From Liolophura sinensis (taxonomy: Eukaryota; Mollusca; Polyplacophora; Chitonida; Chitonidae), in contig NC_088302.1 in the NCBI RefSeq assembly GCF_032854445.1, positions 54,712,046 through 54,776,045 of the forward strand: a DNA stretch of 64,000 bases, read 5' to 3'. The translations under genes were made by a program, and so were the position numbers. The number at the start of each line of letters is the position of its first letter. The first letter of the stretch is position 1. This document shows, piece after piece, positions 38,301 through 52,100 of the stretch. The notes under the pieces are model-generated. The model was not told the origin of the DNA and made no database searches. It worked only from the letters and a program-made list of their open reading frames with translations.

Positions 38301-40115
38301 TTGTTGACATAAAGGCGGTGGGTAGGTGTAAGTCCCAACACCACATCCTGAAACAATGTAAACCATACAACAATGTAACTGTTTTACACTAACACATCTC
38401 CTGTAAGGTTATGATGACTCCTGTTACACTGCAGTCTACATGTGAGTTATACATGCACTTCTCCTCCCCTCCCCCACAACAATAGGAATATNNNNNNNNN
38501 NNNNNNNNNNNNNNNNNNNNNNNNNNNNNNNNNNNNNNNNNNNNNNNNNNNNNNNNNNNNNNNNNNNNNNNNNNNNNNNNNNNNNNNNNNNNNNNNNNNN
38601 NNNNNNNNNNNNNNNNNNNNNNNNNNNNNNNNNNNNNNNNNNNNNNNNNNNNNNNNNNNNNNNNNNNNNNNNNNNNNNNNNNNNNNNNNNNGACGGTGAC
38701 TTTGACTGTTATAGTAGAGGCAGCTGAGTTTATTCATTATGAAAAGCTGTTGAATAACACCTTACAATGGACAGTAAATTCGTTTATGGTGTCCACAAAG
38801 TGGAGTTGAATGGTACTTGTATACTTCTAGCTGACAGACTACTAGTTGTTCAACAAGAGTGGAAAAACACAAATAGTGCAAAGAATGATGCACATTTTAG
38901 AAAGTTAACTGATTCATGCAGTAGAAAAAAAGGCTCATTTGTGCACTTGATAAAAAAATTTGAATGCGCCTACCTGTTCCCCTATCTCAGAGATGAGGAT
39001 CTGTGTGCAGGGCTGTGGGAAACGAACCTCTTCTCCGTCTAGGCTCTCCCCAGGGCAGGACGCTCCCAGACGCTGTCAGGTAACAAGCAAATAGGGACAG
39101 GTCATCATAAGTCCTGAATCAGTAGGTGAGAGGCATAAACTCGTACCTTACTGTAACCTACACATACATCACATGTGGAGTCCAAAAACAGAACAACTAC
39201 AAGAAGTTTGTCAGGAAAGGGGCTCATTTTATGATTTGATGAGAGGAATAAACTGCTCCCTCAAAGTAATCTACATTACATGCAATCAGTTTAATTACTT
39301 CAGCAAGCAGCATTTCCCTTCAGGAGAATCAGATACATACAACCAGAAAGGAAGAAAAGATGTACTAATGGAAAGCATGATGGTTTGCAGCAGATAAGGC
39401 CACTTTTCCACTACAATCACAAGGTAAATGAACAAATTTTGTGCTCACATGACTGATATCTGAGAAGGCTGCCATCTGTCAGCTGAATGACCACGGTCTC
39501 CCCTGCAGGGGCAGTAGCCATGTTTAATACTCTCCCCTCCATCTCAATACTGGACCTGAACAACAAGAAACAGGAAAACTTCACATACACTCATGTAGAG
39601 CTTCATCTGTGTGTGGATTTATACTTATGCTTTAATGCTTCTTTCAATATTATTTCAGGCATATCATGAACGAATTCTCATGCAGCAAGATTGTCTTAAG
39701 TCAAGTCAATGATGATACAATGGACAGCGCTGCCTCACTGAAATGCCCTCAGAATATACTTGAATAAACACTTTGTAAACATGTGAAACGGTTGAAAAGT
39801 TACAGTATACAAGCAAATATAAATGTACATTATGTATATAGCAGCACTTTTCTCTTACTCCACAGTGAGATGTCTATGTTTGTCCTCTGTAAACTCAGTC
39901 TGGTATAACATGAACTGCCCCTCCACAGTGGTACCACAGAACAACACACAGCTTGCATGATCCAAGAGAAGTGGGTGAAAGACATGGGATAAACAGCAGT
40001 GTTCTTAGGAAGCTCTTCTATGCTGGAGGCAAGAAACAGAAAAAAACATGCATACATTACTCAATGTGAAAAAATAATAATGATGGGTTCAACTTTTCTT
40101 GTCCTTTATGGAAAT

Positions 40116-40146
<31 letters not shown>

Positions 40147-43100
40147 ACAGGTTTACAACTTGGCTTTTTTTACAGGATGCTAATACTTCAGGTGTATGAA
40201 GGCTGACTGGTGAAGGAACAGGGCACCAAGGGTATATGCTGATGAAACACAAACTCATTTCTTGACTCAAATTCCCTATATGTAGTACACTAGAAGTATT
40301 TGTCTCTTTGGCAGCTGGCTATGACATCCCCCTTCCTGTATGTACATAGCTTATAATTCCCACCACTCATCCCCCACTGCACCCTCTAGTACCATACCTA
40401 TAAACATGATCCAACTTGAGAACATCACAGCAGACCACAAACCCAGGTCCCCCTGCCCCAGTGGCCTTAGTCCCTTCCCTGAGGTGACTGTCACCTGTAA
40501 ACAAGAAAACAGGCAAAACAACTGATTATGAAATCAATTCATTCATCAGATCAACAGTGATTTCAGACACGCAGTAAAATATTACCTAATTTTCTTTATT
40601 TTTAAACATAAATAAGTTGTTCATTTTAGAGTCAGTTTTCATGACTCATTTCATCCTTTAATATCCTGAATTCACTGGCCTATGATGTTAGCTCTGGCAC
40701 CTGTAATCAAGTCAAACAGCTGCAAGAGAAAGGCCTACTAAATCCCACCTGACTTTAATCTATACACAGCTATGCGGCCATCCACTAGGACAACGGCCAT
40801 GTCATTTGTGAAGGGAGGCGGGGCAAACATCACTTGATTGACAGCACATGGCAGCTGAAGTTCATATGCAGACATGGGAGGCGGGACTACCATCCGTTTC
40901 ATTGGTGTAATCAGTACTTTATCTGAAAGATAAACCACATTGAAATTTATACAGGTGTATTTGAAATATGATACATGTATCCCTGTCGTGCAATAATCAA
41001 TGCATGACGCAAATGTCAAAAAGTTATTATGCATTTTGAAGAAAAAACTACTGTAGTCCCAAAACTAGCTATCAATAGAATGGACACTTTTGACATGTAC
41101 CTCCATCAATGACAGCTACAGTTGCTTGATCCTCACTGCTTTCTCCCCAACTCGTATTTGTCACCCAGGACCAAGTATACTGCATATATTCTCCTCCAGA
41201 TGTAGCAATATGAAGCCTGTATGCATGTTCCAGGTCCCACAACACAGACACTACTGTGTTTTCCCTGGATGTGTTAAAGTGAAGGTTCTGTTTGAGGTAC
41301 CAGTGATGGTTTCCCATTGTCCACAGCTGAACTACAACATTAACATTCCAAATGAAATAATTACTGCGCTACAAAGAGAGATGCTTTCATTCAAGCCCAA
41401 TCAAATTTATTGATACATGAATATTATAAATTTATTTATTTATATATTTGATCAGTGTTTTTCGCCATACTCAAAAATATTTCACCTACACAACATCGAC
41501 CAGCATTATGGTGGAAGGAAACCGGGCAGAGCCAGGAGGAAGCCCACAACCATTTGCAGGATGCTGGCAAACCTTCCAATGTATAGCCAGAGGGAAAACC
41601 AAGATGAGCTCGACTTGAACTCACACCAACTACATTGGTGAGAGGCCCCTGGGTCATTATGCCTTGCCCGAGGGAATCCCACGAAAATCTGAAGGTTACT
41701 GTATAGCATATTCAGCTGAGTAACTATTACTGCAGAATTAGCCTAAGGAAAATCAGACCACCCTAAATTTACTTCTTTGCCATGTTTGCTAATTTTTCTA
41801 CGAGAATATTTCACATAGATCAAATGTTTATCGTCACTTGTTCTAAACTGTGGTAAATTTTTTGAATATGAATAAAATACAAAATAAAAAAAACAGCAGG
41901 AATGTATGTTCAAGAGGCGCTATTTTGCAACACATTTATTGCTAGCTCCTCACTACACTTCCTGGCACATTCACAATTTTTAACTTTGCCCGTGTGTAAT
42001 ACTGGAATAGCAGTGAATTCCTACATACCAAACCTAAAACATCCACAATACTCACAAACTAATTACATTTAAAGTGAACTGCTGAGGAAATATAATACTT
42101 CTGTCACAGTTTGAGTGATAGCCATAGGGTCTCCATGGCTGAGGTGGTTAGCATGGCGCAATGACCTGGGAGCTTTTCACCAATAAAGTTGGTGTGAGTT
42201 CAAGTCCAGCTCATTTTGGTTTCCCCTCTGGCCGTGCATGGGAAGGTCTGCCTGCAACCTGCAGATGGTTCTGGGCTTTCTTCAGGCTCTGCCCGGTTAC
42301 ATTTCATCATAATGCTGGTCACTGTTGTAAAAGTGAAATATTCTTGACTATAGCCTAAAACACCAATCAAATAAATAAATAAAATAAATTCTATGTGACT
42401 GACTTTGTTGTTGTCAATTCTAGCATAAAATGAACACCCGACATAAACAAGGTGGGTTGAGATTAAAAATCAAAACTCACTGTACGACCTTGGAATGAAA
42501 TCTGCCTTGGCTCCGTCTGGTGGTAAGTCTTCACACCACACCATCAGAATACTGGAGTCAAGGTTCCAGAGTACCTCACAAACCTGTTTAGAAAACACCA
42601 CATTTGACGTCACCTCACAAACCAGCAAAGAAAACACCACATTTCACAGTCTGTAATGTAGTCTTCATATAAAATAATCCAAATTACATATACCTAATTT
42701 CTCTACCTCGTTGTATAATATAAAAGGGCAATCTTCAGAATATGTCTTAATACACATTGTGAAAACATGCAACACGGCAATCAGAGAATCCCACCAGCTC
42801 ACCTGGTATAGCAGTCAACTAGACAATGGAATCAAAATAAAGATAAAAGTTGGAAAGTGTTGAGGTTGTAAAGACATCTTTGTGGGCAGTTTGTGCACAA
42901 AACTGAGGCAGCAGTCTTTGATATGCAAATTGTGAACTGCATGCGGCAATCCGTGAACAATTCCGACGCTATGAATGGCTCAGCAATGTCACAACTTCAT
43001 TGTGAGGTGTTCGAGTACCAACTCGCTGGAGTGGTCTTTGATATGCAAATCACTTCCCATGATTGGCTATCTCTGTACTATGGGTGGTCACTGCAGCCCT

Positions 43101-46100
43101 CTGATTGGCTGAGCAAATAGTTAGCGGACAGCAGTCACTGTCTGCATGGATGGTTTAAACATTCCGTCACAGTATAGGAACGCACATGTATCAGCGAGAG
43201 TCATAGGCTCCTAGAAGTGATACAGATGTGGGAAGCTTTCTACAGATACTGTGTATACCAGATAAATTGATATACACCAAGGTAAATTCTTACACTCTAC
43301 ACATCTGGTGCAGTAGCTAGAGACAAAAAGCTGATCTAGATAAGTGATTGCATAAGAAACCATAGTCCTACAAGGCTTGTTGAAGTCTGTGTTTCCAGGA
43401 GAACAGAATGAGGTCAATCTGAATGTACGTCCATAAAACAGGAAAATGCTCAAATCGTCAGAGGAACCCTATACTCTTCTTTTTCTCCTACATGTAGGTA
43501 GTTCATGTGAGTAAAAATTGTAACCTTACATGAAACTTTTCTTGATTACACTAATGGTAAATCTGGCAAAGTCCATAAATCTCATAAGCAATAAGATCAC
43601 AGAAACCCTGTATACAAGACACTGTTACCCTGCATGGAGGCTTAACTTCTAGAGAACGCGTTTACTACAGGAAACAAATTGAAAATTATATAACTGGTAA
43701 ATTTTTGAACTGAAAGTCTATCAATTAAAATAATTAAAAAACAACCACAAAGCCCATAAAACAAAAACCAACAAAACAGTTCATCCCTCCATCAGTAGGC
43801 CCTTTATAGATGTACACACGCAAAAAGAAATATTAAAAAAAACACAAACACAACATAACTTTCTATTGCTGTATGTTGGAGATACACGTACAATTGCTAT
43901 TATACAGGAGCTATAAAAAATAGCTTAACCTGCCATCTGAGAATGTGCATTTACACATCACACCTTAGACTAGGGAGCCAGAAAAAAACCTAACCTTCAA
44001 TCCATGTCTGATAGCCCAACATACAAGAGCTAAAAACACACAGCTTACCCTGCCATTCAAGAATGGACAATTACACACCGTACCTTAAACTAGGGAACCA
44101 AAAAAAGCCTAACCTTCAATCCATGTATGATAGCCCAACATACAAGAGTTAAAAAAAGAAAATCTTAACCTTCCATCCACGTACGTCCTCTTTACCCACC
44201 ATGCCAACAACTAGAGAGCTAAACAACAAAGCTTAAAGGATTAATGTCCACATTACTTGTTTATCCATAACTTGCTACCCTTGTATGTATTGCTGAGTGG
44301 AAAAACTAATTTGGAAAGAAGTACAGTAATCTGAGTAATGTGGCAATAAAATCACTAGATGATGAGGCTGGGGTTCTGCATTTTTTCCCCCAATACTTGG
44401 TAGTGTCCAACGAATGAAGTCATACCAGTCCAACCTTTACGAACTGTCGGAGATTCGGTGTCGATATTTAAAAGCCACACAAGTGACAACATGCATCTCA
44501 AATTTCTCCACGAAATGGTTTGCTGTTCTGCATACCGTTGTAAAAACATGTTGGCGAAGAACCCTGGGGTTAGTTTTTTCAAGTTTCCAGACAATTTAGC
44601 CCTCAGGAAGGCATGGATTCATCGCACAAGACGGAAGGGTTTTATACCCACCACAGACAAATCTTTGCCAGGCTGACAGGAGTTATACCTGTTTGGCGTG
44701 CTTGAATATTTTCAGCTAAAATATAACTAGGAAACTTCAACAGTTGTAAAAATTTTGGCAGTATTGCCTTCATTAAATGCACAAAAATTAATGCCTGCAA
44801 AGAAAGTTGTGAAGTAAATCCAATCGGGGATAGAATGATATTTATTGTGAAGCGGACAGGGGGAAAGAATTGTAAATATTAAATCTGATATACACATGTA
44901 ATGTACTATGTAAAACAGGATAAAGCAATAGCTTACCAGTCCTTATTGCCCCTGCCCCCTGTCACAATCTCTCGCCTTAGTTTGAACAGGCGAGCTAAAA
45001 AGCCTGATGCATTACAGTAACACAAGATGTGCATACAAGCAACATAGTTCATCCTTTTAGACTAGAACACAAGTTTTGTGTTGAGCCCTGTGTGCATGTT
45101 ACAGCACATCACTGCTGACACAAAGATTGTTGTAGGCATGATGACTGACAGAATGATTATTGTTAGGATGATCACTGTGAACATGATTGTGGTAAGGATG
45201 ACTGCAATAGGCATGATTGCTGTAAGGATGACTACTGTGAACATGATTGTGGTAAGGATGACTGCAATAGGCATGATTGCTGTAAGAATGACTACTGTGA
45301 ATGTGATTGTGGTAAGGATGACTGCAATAGGCATGATTGCTGTAAGGATGACTACTGTGAATGTGATTGTGGTAAGGATCACTGGTGTAAGGATGACTAC
45401 TGTGAATGTGATTGTGGTAAAGATGACTGCAATAGGCATGACTGCTGTAAGGTTGACTACTGTGAACGTGATTGTGGTAAGGATGACTGTAGTAGGCATG
45501 ACTGGTGTAAGAATGACTACTGTGAACATGATTGTGGTAAGGATGACTAATAGGCATGATTGTTGTACGGATGACTACTGTAAACATGACTGTGGTAAGG
45601 ATGACTGCAATAGGCATGACTGCTGTAAGGTTGACTACTGTGAATGTGACTGTGGTAAGGATGACTGCAATAGGCATGACTGCTGTAAGATGACTACTGT
45701 GAGTGTGACTTTGGTAAGGATGACTGCAATAGGCATGACTGCTATAAGGATGGCTACTGTGAACGTGATTGTGGTAAGGATGACTGCAATAGGCATGATT
45801 GCTGTAAGGTTGACTACTGTTAACATGACTGTGGTAAGGATGACTGCAATAGGCATGACTGCTGTACGGATGATTGCTGTAAGGATGATTACTGTAGGCA
45901 TAATTGCTGAAAACGCATAAACCACCATATCAGATCTACAAGTATGCACAATATTCAGGACTAATATGGCTCTACCTTGACAGAATCCTTGTCCATTGGA
46001 AGGGTGAATTCCCCATGGCGCAGTCCATTCTTCTCATAGAATATGACATTATGTTTGTTGGGGGATTTCTGAGCCGCAACAATACAACTGCCAGAGGGTC

Positions 46101-49100
46101 TGTGAAGAAAACACAAAGGTGATGTACAAAGTTATCAGCTTTCTGTTGCTCATAAGTTAGAAGTTACAACAGAACATCGCCTAGCTGTAGGTCTAGACTG
46201 ACACAAAAGCAAATCATTTACAGAGGTAAATTAATCCAGTAATATACATCTTACAGCAAAACTGCGTTCAAATGAAAGTGTAAAGATTGTGTATCCTACT
46301 TCCATGCCAATGGTTGCTCCAGTCCATCAGCCTGTTCACAGGTCGACTGTAAGACACCATCACGGCTCCACACCCGCAGTTGTCTACAACCTGCAACACA
46401 AACACCACACACTCCTCCTATTAACATTGATATGTTATTTACAAAAACTCCAACGACAGTTGTAGCCGCATCAACACATTTCGTACATAAAAGAATGATG
46501 TTTGCCATAGTCCCAAAACAAGCAAAACAACTTTTCACCAGCCAGATAATCACAAACAAGTCCTAGAATTTTATGGGGCAGGCACTGATTGAGTAGCTTA
46601 TTACCAATGAACCAAAATTCTGATTTCCTGGGCCAAATGAATGGCTATTATGGTAAAGATGTTAAATTAGAGACATCTAATTGGCTTAAGACATGACATC
46701 AACTGAGACACAGCCATCCACATGCAGCCCTTGCACATATCCATGGTGTTAAGAAAACTGATTTAAATGTATTAATGGTCTAATGAACACCCATTTCCAG
46801 AAATAAAATAAAATAATGATATTTGTCAATAATGCACGGGTTAAATTATTTATTTTTAACTTGAAGACAACCACTAAGCTACATTACCTTAGCAGCTGAG
46901 AGCTGGTGAGTTTACCTGAGGTCTGGCAGACAGAGCTGGTCACAAAGAACTGACCATCACCTCTCCAGCTGAGGCGTGGACAGCGGTCATCCCAGGGCAG
47001 GGCTGTGCTCACATCCTGCTTCATACATAAATGTGGTATACAAAATTACTTAGGTACTGAAATAACAGCAAACAATTATTACACATCAGCCACACTGAAG
47101 CGAGGTCAGTACTTAAATTTGGTTCATACACTTAAAGAAAACCAGTGCCCACACAGCTAATATACAATACATAACATATCTCTCTTTGATTTATACCTTT
47201 ATTTCATTGAAGGTAAGACCACTACCATGAAATGTCACAGTAGATACATGTAAATGACTACTGTAAATCTTAAAACTTTTCAACCACTGAAGCCCTTTAT
47301 TCTGTGGAATTTATGCACACAATTATTATTAAAATGATGCTAAAATGATTTCTTTGCGTCATTTAAGATGCCAGCTTCACAAAATTGTACAAAGTATTTT
47401 TCTACACCTCACAGTTCTCCCAGAATGTTTCCAAATAATGGTTGCTGAGATGGTTGAAAGTTTGAAGAATTATGGTACGTGTTGTACAAAGAAAAAGGTC
47501 ATCTGAGGGTGCAATGTAAGGCTTTAATCAGAGGTTATTTGTAAGCTAGTTATCGCAAGCTCAACTTGTCAAACAAAAAGCTTTAAAACAGATATATTTT
47601 CTGATTTTCTTTTGTTTTTATTGAAAACTTAATAGATAGACTTTCACAACTAAACAAACTGGTGCATAGATCCTCATAGAAGCTAATATAAAAGAACATT
47701 TCAAGATTCACAAAATATCCTCACCACAGCCACACTACCAGTGTGTAGTCAGTGCCTCTTCCTGCTATCAGAGTATCCTCACCACAGCCACACTACCACT
47801 ACCTAGTCAGTGCCTCTAACTGCTATCAGAGTATTCTCACCACAGCCACACTACCAGTACTTAGTCAGTGCCTTTAACTGCTATCAGAGTATTCTCACCA
47901 CAGCCACACTACCAGTACTTAGTCAGTGCCTCTAACTGCTATCAGAGTATTCTCACCACAGCCACACTACCAGTACCTAGTCAGTGCCTCTTCCTGCTAT
48001 CAGAGTATCCTCACCACAGCCACACTACCACTACCTAGTCAGTGCCTCTAACTGCTATCAGAGTATTCTCACCACAGCCACACTACCAGAGCTAAGTCAG
48101 TGCCTCTTCCTGCTAACAGAGTATCCTCACCACAGCCAAACTACCAGTACATAGTCAGTGCCTCTTCCTGCTAACAGAGTATCCTCACCACAGCCACACT
48201 ACCAGAGCTAAGTCAGTGCCTCTAACTGCTAACAGAGTATCCTCACCACAGCCACACTACCGGTACCAAGCCTTTAACTGCTAACACAGTGTCCTCACCA
48301 CAGCCACACTACCGGTACTTAGTCAGTGCCTCTTCCTGCCAACAGAGTATCCTCACCACAGCCACACTACCAGTACCTAGTCAGTGCCTCTAACTGCCAA
48401 CAGAGTATCTTCACCACAGCCACACTACCAGTACTAAGTCAGTGCCTCTAACTGCCAACAGAGTATCTTCACCACAGCCACACTACCAGTACTAAGTCAG
48501 TGCCTCTAACTGCTATCAGAGTATTCTCACCACAGCCACACTACCAGTATGTAGTCAGTGCCTCTAACTGCTAACGGAGTATCCTCACCACAGCCACACT
48601 ACCAGTATGTAGTCAGTGCCTCTTCCTGCCAACAGAGTATCCTCACCACAGCCACACTACCAGAACTAATTCAGTGCCTCTAACTGCTAACACAGTATTC
48701 TCACCACAGCCACACTACCAGTACTACATGTAAGTCAGTGCCTCTAACTGCTAACACAGTATCCTCATGACAGCCAAACTACCAGAGCTAAATCTGTGCC
48801 TCTACCTCCTAAAAAACCCTTCTCACCACAGCCACACTACCAGCACTACATGTAATTCAGTGCCTTTAACTGCTATCAGAGTATTCTCGCCACAGCCACA
48901 CTACCAGTACTACATGTAAGTCATTGCCCCCCAACTGCTAACACAGTATCCTCACCACAGGCACACTACCAGTGCTAAGTCAGTGCCTCTCCCTCCTAAC
49001 AGAACCTTCTCACCACAGCCACACTACCTGTACTACATGTAAGTCAGTGCCCCTAACTGCTAACAGAGTATCCTCACCACAGCCACACTACCAGTACTCC

Positions 49101-52100
49101 ATGTAAGTCAGTGCTCCTAATTGCTAACACAGTATCCTCACCACAGCCACACTACCAGTACTACATGTAAGTCAGTGCTCCTAATTGCTAACAGAGTATC
49201 CTCACCACAGCCACACTACCAGTACTACATGTAAGTCAGTGCCCCTAACTGCTAACAGAGTATCCTCACCACAGCCACACTACCAGTACTACATGTAAGT
49301 CAGTGCTCCTAATTGCTAACAGAGTATCCTCACCACAGCCACACTACCAGTACTACATGTAAGTCAGTGCTCCTAATTGCTAACAGAGTATCCTCACCAC
49401 AGCCACACTACCAGTACTACATGTAAGTCAGTGCTCCTAATTGCTAACAGAGTATCCTCACCACAGCCACACTAACAGTACTACATGTAAGTCAGTGCCT
49501 CTAACAGCTAACATAGTATCCTCATGACAGCCAAACTACCAGTGCTAAGTCAATGCCTCTCCCTCCTAACAGAGCCTTCTCACCACAGCCACACTACCTG
49601 TAAGTCAGTGCCTCTTATTTGCTAACAGAGTATTCTCATCACAGCCACACTACCAGTCTTAAGTCAGTGTCTCTCTCTGCTAACAGGGTATCCTCACCAT
49701 AGCCACACTACCTGTAAGTCAGTGTCTCTCTCTGCTAACAGGGTATCCTCACCATAGCCACACCATCTGTCAGTACTAAGTCACTGCCGCTCGCTTGGCT
49801 ACCTGCTTACCTTTAGGGTCTCTTTGGCTGCTGATTTTCCCACAGATCCATGGAACTGAGTCTCCTTCTTCCCCCAGCCAACATTTACAAACACAGCTGG
49901 TAGGAAACAAACAGGACACAACAGCTGTCACTGGCTCGATTTCTCATTGCAAATGCATCCAGTCGTAGAATAAAATTTTAATAAAACAGGAACCCATTTT
50001 CACAAATACAACCATTAGGTCCTGTTCACTTTTAAAAATGACAAAGTCAACAGTACATTCTATAATTTTGATTCTAAAATCTCTGCCTATTTTTTACTGA
50101 ACATTCCAAAAAATGTTTTGTTTTTTTCTGTATGGTAAAATAAAGTATGAGTACCTTCCCCAAATTCAGTTTGATTTAGAGTCGTCTCCATGATTGGTTC
50201 AAACTCCCTTGTCATCAGCAGCAGTGTATCTCTCCCTGACACAAAGAAAAACGACTCTATAACAATAAATATGCTCCAAGAATTTTGTAAATAATATTTG
50301 ACACTATTGTTAGTAGTGCTGCCTCGGTGATTCATCACTGTGAGACATCAGGTATGAACTCCTGCCCCTCATCCACTCCAGTATCCACAGGTGGCAGACT
50401 CCAAATCATAGCTACTGGCCTCACTACACCACTAGTGGATAAAGGCTAGTCACCAAATAACCTGCACTCTCTCAGGTTATTTCAGTTTTGTCACAATTAA
50501 TAGTTATTCATAGATTTGGGCTTTGACACGCAGACATTCAATCCATACATTACAGCCTAGACAGCTTCTTGTTAACTACGAGGATTACAACACCATGTCT
50601 TGTGTCTTGAGGCATGGCATTTCAGTGAAGCAGTGTTGTAAGTATGTTGGGATATAATAACATTGGGACCAGCCTCGTTCATAGAGCTGTTGTGATGTGA
50701 CCTAGAAAATCTTGAACATGACCTTGATGACAAATTAATGAAGGATTATGGCCTGATGAGAACTCAGCAATTTTAGTGGCAATGATAACAAATAATGTCT
50801 ACTGAGCATTCCAGCCTGTCCATTTAGAATGCCAATTTAACCAATTACAAATGATACAAAAGACAGATTTGCCCACACGCTAACTGCATGTGTTTGTATT
50901 TCTGTCACACATGAATCAAAAACAATTAACTTTATCACAAGAACCTGAGAAGTGATGGCGCAACATTAGCTGGTCATGTTAAAACCAAAGACTGTGCTAC
51001 CACATGAGATGTGAACCTACAAATCAAGATTGCATCCAATGAAAAGACAGGACTGACCTGTGACAAGGCCTACGATTTCCTGGTCAGGGCTCCACTGCAT
51101 GGCCCTCAGCCCTGTCTCCACACTTCCCACACTGTCTACCTGTACAAGAAACACCGTACAACCATGACAGGCAGTCAGGTATTTTACACGTGATAGCACT
51201 TCAAAAAGCTTCACGTCACAAATATCAGATAACATAGTTTTATAGATGTCAAATCATATCTACATTTACATATATAAAGATGAAATATCAGGATTTCCTT
51301 CAATGATAAATTGTTATTTCACAGTTTGATACTGTAGGTCTACATGTACATACATGACCTTTGATGTCATATTTTTTATATTTTACACCCAAAACTTGAT
51401 GACATTATGCTTCATAAAGGTTCAATCTGAGCATCGCTCTATGACATTATAATACATGAGTAGTCCCACATCATTTGTTCCTCTATATACACAGAATTCT
51501 GTGTAAGCTTATAGCTAAAAAAAAAGCTTGCTTGGTCTTTGACAAATTCTGAATAATAGAAACCAACTAGGTTTTCACTTTCTGCCCAACTCTCTGGAAA
51601 TCCCTGTGTCTGATAATTCATGATGCTTCAACTGTACCGACATTACAGTGAGAAAATCAATAATGTAACAGTAAAACATTTGTTTTACGGTAACAACTGG
51701 ACAATTTTTTTATATCTTTGTTCTTTTGCTGATTGTGCTGCTTGCTGAAGTGTAAAAGCACAAGTCAGCGGCTCGATGTGTGAATGAGACAACCTCAGAG
51801 ATGATAAGATATTTACTGTCTCAGTTCATCAGAACTTTGTACGATTAAAGTAAAGTTAATGCGTCAATCAATCAATCTGTTCAGATACGCAAAATCATAT
51901 GTTCCAAATACAAATAATAAAATGAATATTCTATTGTTAGATTTCATACACATTGTTCAACTGACAGATGGAAACAGTCCAAAATATTTATGGTTTAAAA
52001 GCCTTCACTATGCAGTATCGTATACCTATAAAAAGATCATGTCAGAGCCGCTCACCAATGCGGTCGCTGTGAATTCAAGTCCTCTCTGGCCGTACATGGG

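Noticed and set aside
38442-38737. Frames crossing the N run
   Set aside because: Mostly undetermined bases of an assembly gap.
45062-45949. 280-codon plus-strand and 192-codon minus-strand frames
   Set aside because: 60-bp minisatellite artefact within an ELP1 intron.
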